A DNA stretch of 6,037 nt. Origin: Hellea balneolensis (GTDB lineage: Bacteria; Pseudomonadota; Alphaproteobacteria; Caulobacterales; Maricaulaceae). The translations under genes and the position numbers were made by a program. Numbering within the stretch: the first letter of the stretch is position 1; every line of letters starts with the position of its first letter. The DNA lies in assembly GCA_003233025.1 (NCBI GenBank), contig QIKS01000154.1:1-6037 (forward strand), in the 5' to 3' direction. The notes below the pieces were generated by a model. It saw only the letters and a program-made list of their open reading frames with translations. It searched no databases and had not been told where the DNA came from. Shown in pieces: positions 1 through 5,945 of the stretch.

Positions 1-512
1 GCCCCGCCGGCGCATGGCCCCATAATGACGCTGATTTGCGGAATGACGCCGCTGGCCAAAATATTGTTTTGAAACACGTCCGCATAACCGCCGAGCGAGA
101 CAACGCCTTCTTGAATACGCGCCCCGCCGCTATCATTAAGGCCAATAATCGGTGCGCCGTGTTTGATGGCCATTTCCTGAACTTTGCAGATTTTTTTGGC
201 ATTGGTCTCAGAAAGCGAGCCGCCAAATACGGTAAAATCTTGCGCAAAGACGAAGGTTTTGCGGCCATTAATCGTCCCCCAACCGGTGACAACACCGTCG
301 CCGGGGAAACCCTTATCGGCCATGCCAAAATCAATACACCGATGGGAAACGAACATGTCAAATTCTTCAAAACTATCCGTGTCCAGCAATAAATCAATAC
401 GCTCGCGGGCGGTTAATTTACCCTTTTCGTGCTGAGTTTTTATCCGCGCTTCGCCGCCGCCAAGGCGGGCCTTGCGCCTGCGTATCTCCAACTCTTCCAA
501 GATATTTGTCAA
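1..512 (-). CDS. pccB: Propionyl-CoA carboxylase beta subunit (carboxyltransferase), N-terminal part, truncated by window edge
   Basis: This subunit transfers the carboxyl group from carboxybiotin on the alpha subunit to propionyl-CoA, giving methylmalonyl-CoA in the cytoplasm. It serves breakdown of propionate, odd-chain fatty acids and some branched amino acids. Translating the minus strand from TTG at 512-510 gives 170 residues before the edge, about a third of the usual ~510. Visible landmarks are [14 protein letters not shown] (31-44), DMFVSHRC (52-59), FPGDGVVTG (69-77), [12 protein letters not shown] (91-102), [13 protein letters not shown] (124-136) and GPCAGG (165-170), all typical of PccB and other biotin-dependent carboxyltransferases. 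The start is TTG because an in-frame TAA lies at 533-531, no ATG or GTG lies in frame between, and an AGGGGAG Shine-Dalgarno (526-520) sits 7 nt upstream. A GTG at 520-518 is out of frame. The related acyl-CoA carboxylases (methylcrotonyl- or acetyl-CoA) fit less well: DMFVSHRC and FPGDGVVTG favour the propionyl type. The gene is divergent from the efflux operon and probably unrelated to it. Confidence 0.94.
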   Translation of the reverse strand, partial: MTNILEELEIRRRKARLGGGEARIKTQHEKGKLTARERIDLLLDTDSFEEFDMFVSHRCIDFGMADKGFPGDGVVTGWGTINGRKTFVFAQDFTVFGGSLSETNAKKICKVQEMAIKHGAPIIGLNDSGGARIQEGVVSLGGYADVFQNNILASGVIPQISVIMGPCAGG

Positions 513-544
513 ACCTGCACTCCCCTGAATTTAAGAATTCGCCA

Positions 545-573
545 ATAATAGGGCCTTAAAGGAAATTAGGAAA
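545..573 (-). promoter_or_regulatory. Candidate pccB promoter
   Basis: Reading the minus strand, TATTAT (550-545, five of six matches to the -10 consensus) lies 17 bp from TTTCCT (573-568), a poor -35 hexamer. Transcription would begin near 538 and leave a leader of about 26 nt containing the AGGGGAG ribosome binding site. The weak -35 would fit a promoter needing an activator, but it may equally mean that the call is wrong. This is pattern matching only. Confidence 0.25.
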
Positions 574-595
574 CCTTTTTCGCGCGCTAAATTTT

Positions 596-609
596 ATGCA
601 TTTTTGCAT
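596..609. promoter_or_regulatory. Palindrome ATGCA-TTTT-TGCAT, possible pccB operator
   Basis: A perfect 5-bp inverted repeat with a 4-bp A/T spacer gives two TGCA cores 8 bp apart, about 84 bp upstream of the pccB start codon. From memory, alphaproteobacterial PccR/ScfR-type regulators of propionyl-CoA carboxylase genes bind paired TTTGCAAA-like boxes, so a TGCA pair upstream of pccB is suggestive. The half-sites here are shorter and closer together than that pattern, so the assignment is an inference. Confidence 0.35.
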
Positions 610-635
610 GGCAGCACGGCGGCAATATCGCTAAT

Positions 636-667
636 ATCCAGCCTATAAATCCTTGCTAAGGCTGGAT
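636..667. promoter_or_regulatory. 9-bp inverted repeat upstream of efflux operon, candidate operator
   Basis: ATCCAGCCT (636-644) is matched exactly by its reverse complement AGGCTGGAT (659-667) around a 14-nt A/T-rich centre. The repeat ends 42 bp before the adaptor start codon. It covers part of a weak promoter-like pair, with TTGCTA (653-658) and TACATT (675-680) spaced 16 bp, so a bound repressor could block transcription. RND operons are commonly controlled by TetR- or MarR-type repressors at such palindromes. No regulator gene is in the window. A transcribed stem-loop is an alternative, though no U-run follows. Confidence 0.4.
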
Positions 668-680
668 TTAAGATTACATT
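653..680 (+). promoter_or_regulatory. Weak candidate promoter for the efflux operon
   Basis: TTGCTA and TACATT, each matching the sigma-70-type consensus at four of six positions, are separated by 16 bp. The right arm of the 636-667 inverted repeat falls inside the spacer. Transcription would start near 687, leaving a leader of about 23 nt. Support is weak, and other A/T-rich pairs in the region could serve. Confidence 0.22.
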
Positions 681-709
681 GATGATGAAATAAACCTGTG
701 TAGACATTT

Positions 710-1780
710 ATGAAACTCAAACCTTCTTACCTTATCGCTTTTGTATTTTCAGTCTTAATCCTGTTGTGGTTTATCTACGGCACAGTGCGCAACGAAACCA
801 CGGCGCCTGCGACCCCCGCCCCAACCCAACAAGCCGCGCCCAGCGTTGTCATTAAGCGCTTGCACGCCGAGCAACATGAAAATTTCATCAATTTACATGG
901 ACGTAGCGAGGCGGCCAGGGAGGTGTTTATTAAGGCGGAAACTGCCGGCTTGGTCGTCAGGACACCGATCAAAGCCGGCAGCATCGTTAAACGCGGCACA
1001 TTGATTTGCCAGCAAGATATTGATGCCCGCCAAGCCATGGTTGATCAGGCCAAAGCGGTTTTACGCGCCCGTGAACTTGAATACTCAGCCGCCCAGAAAT
1101 TGGTTGATAAGGGCTACCGCTCATCGACCCAGGCATTGACCGCATTGGCCGCTCTTGACGGGGCAAAGGCCAGTGTCAAACAGACGCAAATCGAACTTGG
1201 CAATGTTAATATGCGCGCACCCTTTGGCGGGGTTTTTGAACAACAAGTGGCGGAAGTTGGCGATTATCTCGCGCCAGGGCAGCCCTGTGGCTTGCTGCTC
1301 GAACTTGATCCACTTTCCATCACCGGTGAAGCCACGGAAAAACAAATTGCCCGCTTAAAGCTTGGGCAAATTGCACATATTACCCTCGCCACCGGGGAAG
1401 CGGTAACGGGAACAATCACCTATATACAATCCAAGGCCAATCCTGCCACACGGACATTTAAAATCAAAGTGACCATTGCCAACAAAGACAACGCACTAAA
1501 AGCCGGTGTCACTGCCAATATCAAGCTGTCGTCTGGCACGACATTGGCCCATCTTATCCCCGCCAGCGTTCTCACCTTGGATGAGGCGGGCAATGTCGGC
1601 GTGCGGTATCTGGACGGCTTAAATATTGTCCGTTTTGCCCAGGTTGAAACCATTGACGAAACTGCCGCCGGGATATGGGTCACAGGGTTAGCTGCGCGCA
1701 CAGATTTGATTATTCGCGGCCAAGATTATGTCGCCGCAGGCACAGAAGCAACGCCGTCCTATGAAGGGGGCAGCCCCTAA
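710..1780 (+). CDS. RND efflux periplasmic adaptor subunit (membrane fusion protein, HlyD/AcrA family)
   Basis: This 356-residue protein is the adaptor of a tripartite RND pump, linking the inner-membrane permease to an outer-membrane channel across the periplasm. Residues 7-25 form one uncleaved-looking membrane anchor. There is no lipobox cysteine, so it is not an AcrA-type lipoprotein. The first lipoyl half lies around 70-105, a short coiled-coil hairpin around 104-163, the second lipoyl half at about 164-205 (MRAPFGGVFEQQV from 168), then a beta-barrel to about 275 and a membrane-proximal domain to the end. Length is usual for the family. ATG 710 is the first possible start, since an in-frame TAG lies at 701-703, but no clear Shine-Dalgarno precedes it. 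The stop overlaps the permease ATG by one base, which fixes the pairing. Substrate cannot be told from sequence. Confidence 0.93.
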   Translation: MKLKPSYLIAFVFSVLILLWFIYGTVRNETTAPATPAPTQQAAPSVVIKRLHAEQHENFINLHGRSEAAREVFIKAETAGLVVRTPIKAGSIVKRGTLICQQDIDARQAMVDQAKAVLRARELEYSAAQKLVDKGYRSSTQALTALAALDGAKASVKQTQIELGNVNMRAPFGGVFEQQVAEVGDYLAPGQPCGLLLELDPLSITGEATEKQIARLKLGQIAHITLATGEAVTGTITYIQSKANPATRTFKIKVTIANKDNALKAGVTANIKLSSGTTLAHLIPASVLTLDEAGNVGVRYLDGLNIVRFAQVETIDETAAGIWVTGLAARTDLIIRGQDYVAAGTEATPSYEGGSP

Positions 1781-1782
1781 TG
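1763..1782 (+). promoter_or_regulatory. Translational coupling site: SD inside a small hairpin plus TAATG overlap
   Basis: The permease Shine-Dalgarno GAAGGGGG (1763-1770) lies 9 nt before its ATG. GGGG (1767-1770) can pair with CCCC (1774-1777) across a CAG loop, extendable by a G-U pair at 1766/1778, so the SD would be masked in free mRNA. The adaptor stop TAA and permease ATG share one base (TAATG). A ribosome finishing the adaptor would open the hairpin, a layout that fits coupled translation. The sequence elements are seen directly; the coupling is inferred. Confidence 0.55.
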
Positions 1783-4700
1783 ACCGGTATTGTCGACTTC
1801 GCCGTTCGACAATGGCGCATGACCATGGCTTTGTTGCTGTTCATCGTGGTCGGCGGTTTTTTTGCCATGTTCACCATCTCCCTCGACGCGGAACCCGACG
1901 TGGCCATACCCTTTGTTATTGTTCAAGTGGCTTTGCCAGGCGTCAGCCCGGAGGACGCCGAACGCCTCCTGGTCAAGCCTTTGGAGACCGAACTTAAATC
2001 CCTTGACGGGGTCAAGCAAATGGACAGCACTGCCGCGACCAATGTCGCCGTCATCGTTTTGGAATTTGATGCCAATTTTGATCAAGACACCGTCATTGAC
2101 GATGTGTTTGAGGCGGTGAACAAAGCGCGGGGGGAATTGCCCAATGATGCAAAAGAACCGACCGTTGCAGAGTTAAACACTCAAACTTTGCCAGTTATCG
2201 TCATCAATTTGTTTGGCAGCGCCCCGCAGCGCGAACTACAAAACCGCGCCAAAGAATTGCAAACCGCCCTGGAAAGCAATTCGAAAATTTTGGAAGCCAA
2301 TATATTGGGCGAGCGCGAAAACCTCCTGGAAGCCGTTGTTGATCCGGGGCTGATGGAAGGCTTAAACATCACCTTTAACGAACTGGCCTTCGCCATTGCC
2401 AGAAACAATCAACTTATCACCGCCGGAAAGCTGGAAACGAATAGCGGCAAATTCAACATCAAACTGTCGGGGCTTATTCAAAATGTCGATGACCTTGCCC
2501 AGATCGTCATTCGCACCGGCAGTGACGGCTCTATCATACAGCTTAAAGACATTGCGGTTGTTCGAAGAAGTTACAAAGACCACACCAGTAATGCTTTGTT
2601 TCAAAGCCGCCCTTCCGTCTCTATCGAGGTTTCCAAGCGGACGGGAGAAAACATTATTGAGACCATAGAAGATGTCCGAAAAATTACCGAGGAAATATCC
2701 GCTACCTGGCCTGAAACGATTAATGTCGAGCTTTCCCAAGACCAAACGGTTCAAATCGTTGAGTTGATAAAATCTCTGGTTTCAGCGATTATCAATGCGG
2801 TTGTCTTGGTCATTATCGTCTGCATTGCGGCGCTGGGTTTGCGCTCTGCCCTGATGGTCGGCTTCGCCATTCCGGCCAGTTTTCTCATGACAATTTTCAT
2901 GTTCAATGTTTTGGGAACGAGCCTGAACATGATGGTCATGTTTGGCATGGTCTTATCCGTGGGTATTCTCGTCGATAGCGCCATTGTCATCATTGAATAT
3001 GCAGACCGAAAATTGGCCGAAGGGCTGGATAGAAAACAAGCCTATGTTTTGGCTGGCAAGCGGATGTTCTGGCCGATTATTTCTTCTACGGCGACAACAA
3101 TGGCTGCGTTTTTACCCTTTTTGTTTTGGAATACCATACCCGGCCAATTCATGTCTTATTTCCCAAAAACATTAATCTTCATCCTTTCAGCCTCTCTGCT
3201 CATGGCTCTGATTTTTCTACCAACTCTTGGAGCGCTTTTTGGCCCCAAAACCATCCAAAACCCCCGCGAAAGTTTAAAGGCCCTGTCGGGAGCAGAAGGC
3301 AACCCTATTGCCATTCAAGGGTTTACCGGTGGTTATGCCCGGATGATTGACAAATTGGCCAGACGTCCTCTTATTGTATTTTTTGTCATTTTGGCGTTGG
3401 TGATCGGGATTTTCAAATGGTTTGGAGCCACCGATCATAGGGTTGAATTTTTTACCGCTGAAGGCGGGCAGGAAATTTATGTCTATGCGCGGGCGCGGGG
3501 AAATACCTCTACCAGTTCCGATTACGAAATCGCCAAAATGCTGGAAAAACGCCTGGCTGGTATTGAAGGGGTCAAGTCCATGTTCAGTATTTCCGGAGAA
3601 GGCGCGTCGTCCGGGGGCGGATTTGACGGCCCACAAACCGTGCCTTTGGATACGGTGGCGCGCACATTCCTGGAGTTGCAACCCTTTGAGCAGCGCCGCA
3701 GCACCTATGCCATTGAACAAGACGTGCGCGCGGTAACGGCAGATATGCCGGGCGTACTTATTGACATTGAGGTTCTCTCCGAAGGGCCGCCTGTTGGCAA
3801 GGATGTCAGTGTTGAGCTCACGTCTACCAATTTAGAAAGCCTCAACAAGGCGGCCAAAACAATGACCGCCTATTTTGAAAACCAAGACGGGCTTTACGCC
3901 ATCGAAAACACCATACCTCTGCCGGGCATAGACTGGCAATTACAGGTCGACCGGGCGGAGGCTGGACGGCTTGGTCTGGATATCGGCACGATCGGTGCGG
4001 CCGTACAATTTGTAACGGAAGGCAGTCTGGTTGGCGTTTACCGGCCTCTTGATAGTGACAAAGAAATAGATATTCGCATTCGCTATCCCGATACGGCGCG
4101 TGATTTGCAACAGCTTGACAATCTGCGCATTCAAACCAGCGAAGGCGCCCTGCCCCTATCAGCCGTTGTCAACCGCATTGCCCAACCCCGTCAAGACAGT
4201 ATCCAAAGGCGCGATCAAAAGCGGGTCTATGAGGTAAAAGCCAATGCCCGCGAAGGATATGCAACCAACCAAATCGTCGCCCAGATGAAAAACTGGATCG
4301 AAACGAAAGCCAATTTCCCAGACGATGTCGCGATTAAATTCTTAGGCCAGGACGAAGAAATTGCTGAAGCTGCAAAGTTTTTTGCCGGCGCAGCAATCGC
4401 CATGTTGTTCATGATGGGGGTTATTCTCCTCTGGCAATTCAACAGTTTCTGGCACGTGGTTTTAACCCTGTCTGCCGTGATTTTCTCACTGGCCGGCGTG
4501 TTGTTGGGTTTGCAGTTTTACCCTTATATCAGCATTCTTTTATGTGGCACAGGCGTGCTGGCTCTGGCCGGAATTGTCGTTAACAATAATATTGTCCTGA
4601 TCGACACCTATCAACGTCTGCTTCTGAAAGGCTATACATCCCATGACGCAGCTGTGCGCACGGCGGCACAAAGAATGCGGCCTGTATTGTTGACAACAAT

Positions 4701-4932
4701 CACCACTGTTGTCGGCCTGATGCCTATGGCGCTGGCGGTTCAGGCGGATTTATTTACAGGTATTTTCTCCGCCAAAGGGACGGCCACATCACAAATCTGG
4801 GCGCCCCTGTCTTATGTCCTGGTCTGCGGATTGGCATTTTCCACCATCTTAACATTGGTGCTGACCCCGGTGTTATTGGCAGCCCCGGCCCTTTGGAAAA
4901 AACGGCTAAAATCATTATTGGCCAGGGCTTAA
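1780..4932 (+). CDS. RND-family efflux permease (AcrB/HAE-like inner-membrane transporter)
   Basis: This 1050-residue protein has the full RND plan and uses the proton gradient to export small molecules, probably drugs, lipophiles or metabolites. Helix TM1 lies at about 12-32, followed by a large periplasmic porter domain (DAEPDVAIPFVIVQ, PGVSPEDAERLL). TM2-TM6 lie between about 333 and 486, TM7 at 530-548, a second porter domain to about 866 (EGPPVGKD near 670), and TM8-TM12 between 867 and 1034. TM4 carries VDSAIV with D399, and TM10 carries VVNNNIVLID with D942. Against AcrB, D407 is kept, D408 is Ser400 and K940 is Asn935. As I recall, such changes are common in other RND branches, so the pump is probably still active. 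TM11 keeps RMRPVLLTT. The start is fixed by the TAATG overlap and GAAGGGGG. No outer-membrane factor follows. The 3' end overlaps a convergent gene by 18 bp. Heavy-metal RND pumps are less likely, given the length and motifs. Confidence 0.96.
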   Translation: MTGIVDFAVRQWRMTMALLLFIVVGGFFAMFTISLDAEPDVAIPFVIVQVALPGVSPEDAERLLVKPLETELKSLDGVKQMDSTAATNVAVIVLEFDANFDQDTVIDDVFEAVNKARGELPNDAKEPTVAELNTQTLPVIVINLFGSAPQRELQNRAKELQTALESNSKILEANILGERENLLEAVVDPGLMEGLNITFNELAFAIARNNQLITAGKLETNSGKFNIKLSGLIQNVDDLAQIVIRTGSDGSIIQLKDIAVVRRSYKDHTSNALFQSRPSVSIEVSKRTGENIIETIEDVRKITEEISATWPETINVELSQDQTVQIVELIKSLVSAIINAVVLVIIVCIAALGLRSALMVGFAIPASFLMTIFMFNVLGTSLNMMVMFGMVLSVGILVDSAIVIIEYADRKLAEGLDRKQAYVLAGKRMFWPIISSTATTMAAFLPFLFWNTIPGQFMSYFPKTLIFILSASLLMALIFLPTLGALFGPKTIQNPRESLKALSGAEGNPIAIQGFTGGYARMIDKLARRPLIVFFVILALVIGIFKWFGATDHRVEFFTAEGGQEIYVYARARGNTSTSSDYEIAKMLEKRLAGIEGVKSMFSISGEGASSGGGFDGPQTVPLDTVARTFLELQPFEQRRSTYAIEQDVRAVTADMPGVLIDIEVLSEGPPVGKDVSVELTSTNLESLNKAAKTMTAYFENQDGLYAIENTIPLPGIDWQLQVDRAEAGRLGLDIGTIGAAVQFVTEGSLVGVYRPLDSDKEIDIRIRYPDTARDLQQLDNLRIQTSEGALPLSAVVNRIAQPRQDSIQRRDQKRVYEVKANAREGYATNQIVAQMKNWIETKANFPDDVAIKFLGQDEEIAEAAKFFAGAAIAMLFMMGVILLWQFNSFWHVVLTLSAVIFSLAGVLLGLQFYPYISILLCGTGVLALAGIVVNNNIVLIDTYQRLLLKGYTSHDAAVRTAAQRMRPVLLTTITTVVGLMPMALAVQADLFTGIFSAKGTATSQIWAPLSYVLVCGLAFSTILTLVLTPVLLAAPALWKKRLKSLLARA
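4915..4932. other. Convergent 3' overlap of permease and Ig/LysM-like gene
   Basis: The last 18 bp of the permease reading frame are also the last 18 bp of the minus-strand gene, so both stop codons lie inside the other gene or at its edge. No room remains for an intergenic terminator, and I find no stem plus U-run at the junction. Transcripts from the two strands would therefore be complementary at their 3' ends. Confidence 0.85.
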
Positions 4933-5856
4933 GGCTTCCGGGCTGTAGACAACAAAATATTGATACCCGCCGCCAAACAAAACCCGCCCGACCTGTATCT
5001 TGTCAACAAATCGTTCAACGAAAACTTCAGGGCTGTTTTCACTTTCAAGCAAGGGTTTCATTCGCTCAAATGGTAGCTCAATTCGCGTGTTAACTCCCGG
5101 CATATCGCGGACAAGTTCCGCGCTAATATTATGGGAGCCGAGCGGGATAATATTGCCAAAGATTAACCGCCACCGCCCGGCATTATCAACACTGCTCTCC
5201 CCGACAAGTGCCCCGTTAGCATAGATGCGAACCTTGCCGGCACTGCTGGAGGAACCTGAAAAAATGGCACCGCCAGAATTATCGTAATCAATAACCTCCA
5301 GATTAAAACCATCCACTGTCGGCAGGCTTTCAAATGGTGTTTGCAAGACGCGCGAAGGCGCGCCCGGCGCTGCGAGCAATATCAATTTACGAGCGGATAA
5401 ACCGTCAGATCCCTCAGCAAATTCCGCATCTCCTTCCCCTCCCTTGTCAATTAAAAAAAGAGTTTGGCTTGAACGGATTTGCTGTCCCTCTGGGCTTAGC
5501 ATGTAAATATCTAATTGTGCGGTTTGCTTGTTTTGCCATGAAAACTCAACCTGCCATTGCCCCTGCGCGTCGCTTTGCGCTTGCGCGACGGTACGCGCAT
5601 TGGCGCTAAGCCATACCGCGCTGCCCGCCATGCTCACACCCCGGACGGTAAATTTATCGCCTTCTTGCTCAACACTGAGCACATTAGCCGGTGAAAGCGT
5701 TTGCACTTCGGCGGCCCCATTGCTGGTGCCAGTGTCAGTTGGCAAAGGGGTGCGCGTATTTTTAGTCTGCCCTTGCACCGCAATCACAACAAGCCATAAC
5801 AATAATGCCAGCCCGATGCCGGTTAAAATCATAAATAACGGCCTGATTTTCGGCAT
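4915..5856 (-). CDS. Membrane-anchored Ig-like protein with divergent LysM-like C-terminus
   Basis: This 313-residue protein has a short basic N-terminus and one membrane helix (about 8-27), then a polar Thr/Ser/Pro-rich linker, so the bulk should lie in the periplasm. Two Ig-like segments repeat a common pattern: GSAVWLSANA...DAQGQWQVEF (78-105) and GKVRIYANGA...DNAGRWRLIF (207-233). This resembles the alphaproteobacterial proteins with Ig-like repeats before a C-terminal LysM peptidoglycan-binding domain. Here the last 35 residues, VGRVLFGGGYQYFVVY (289-304) and a final PGQ, look like a LysM shortened by several residues. The start is ATG 5856, with GAGG 5 nt upstream. A GTG at 5862, which lies inside that SD region, is the alternative (315 residues). 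The function is probably cell-envelope related but unproven. The gene overlaps the permease 3' end by 18 bp and is divergent from the LOG gene. Confidence 0.8.
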   Translation of the reverse strand: MPKIRPLFMILTGIGLALLLWLVVIAVQGQTKNTRTPLPTDTGTSNGAAEVQTLSPANVLSVEQEGDKFTVRGVSMAGSAVWLSANARTVAQAQSDAQGQWQVEFSWQNKQTAQLDIYMLSPEGQQIRSSQTLFLIDKGGEGDAEFAEGSDGLSARKLILLAAPGAPSRVLQTPFESLPTVDGFNLEVIDYDNSGGAIFSGSSSSAGKVRIYANGALVGESSVDNAGRWRLIFGNIIPLGSHNISAELVRDMPGVNTRIELPFERMKPLLESENSPEVFVERFVDKIQVGRVLFGGGYQYFVVYSPEALSPGQ

Positions 5857-5866
5857 TGTCACCTCG

Positions 5867-5894
5867 TTGACATAATCGATGGTTAGCGTATGGC
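5867..5894 (+). promoter_or_regulatory. Candidate promoter for the LOG gene
   Basis: TTGACA (5867-5872) matches the -35 consensus exactly. The best hexamer downstream, TATGGC (5889-5894) at 16 bp spacing, matches only the first three -10 positions. Transcription would start near 5902 with a leader of about 45 nt. The -35 abuts the ribosome binding site of the minus-strand gene, and the GCTAA boxes lie over the -10, so the two genes could interfere or share a regulator. Confidence 0.3.
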
Positions 5895-5908
5895 TAAGCT
5901 ATCGCTAA
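5883..5908. repeat. Three GCTAA boxes: inverted pair plus direct repeat at 11-bp spacing
   Basis: TTAGCG (5883-5888) is the exact reverse complement of CGCTAA (5903-5908). Between them, GCTAAGC (5893-5899) is repeated at 5904-5910, exactly 11 bp on. All three boxes therefore lie about one helical turn apart, as expected for sites read on one face of DNA. They cover the presumed -10 region of the LOG promoter. This is a candidate operator; no regulator can be named. Confidence 0.35.
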
Positions 5909-5945
5909 GCGCGTAAACTAACAACAACAATTATAAGGAATGTAT

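Larger units (their letters stand above)
513..709. other. Divergent intergenic region between pccB and the efflux operon
   Basis: This 197-bp gap separates two divergent start codons and holds no credible gene. It is richer in A+T than the flanking genes. The left half holds a TATTAT -10-like hexamer and a TGCA palindrome that would suit pccB. The right half holds a 9-bp inverted repeat and a weak promoter-like pair that would suit the efflux operon. The two sets do not overlap, so the genes could be controlled independently. Confidence 0.8.
5857..5945. other. Divergent intergenic region between Ig/LysM-like gene and LOG gene
   Basis: This 89-bp gap must hold the signals for two divergent genes. 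It contains a perfect TTGACA on the plus strand, three GCTAA boxes, a CAA-repeat tract (5920-5930) that would give the LOG mRNA an unstructured leader, and a TATAAT on the minus strand (5935-5930) without a good -35. No gene fits inside it. Confidence 0.75.

Noticed and set aside
36..392. A 118-codon plus-strand reading frame over the left end
   Set aside because: It lies antisense to pccB, whose minus-strand translation shows canonical carboxyltransferase motifs throughout. The plus-strand product resembles nothing recognisable.
555..580. AAAGG...CCTTTTT near 558-580 as a possible rho-independent terminator
   Set aside because: The stem is only 5 bp, A/T-rich and with a long loop, and no gene ends there: it lies between two divergent starts.
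3274..3720. A 148-codon minus-strand frame and several shorter antisense frames within the permease
   Set aside because: They are shadows of the permease codons. Their products lack recognisable motifs, and no ribosome binding site or context supports them.
4915..4950. GGGCTTAAGGCTT at the convergent gene ends as a bidirectional terminator
   Set aside because: The symmetry is limited to the CTTAAG core, without a stable stem or U-run on either side.
4915..5100. Frameshift explaining the odd C-terminus of the Ig-like protein
   Set aside because: Translation of the other two minus-strand frames across about 4945-5005 gives no LysM-like sequence, and the resemblance to LysM lies in the called frame itself. 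Erosion or deletion fits better than a frameshift.
5878..5886. Minus-strand CTAACCAT as a CtrA half-site
   Set aside because: It differs from the TTAACCAT-type pattern at the first position, and there is no properly spaced second half. A chance match is likely.
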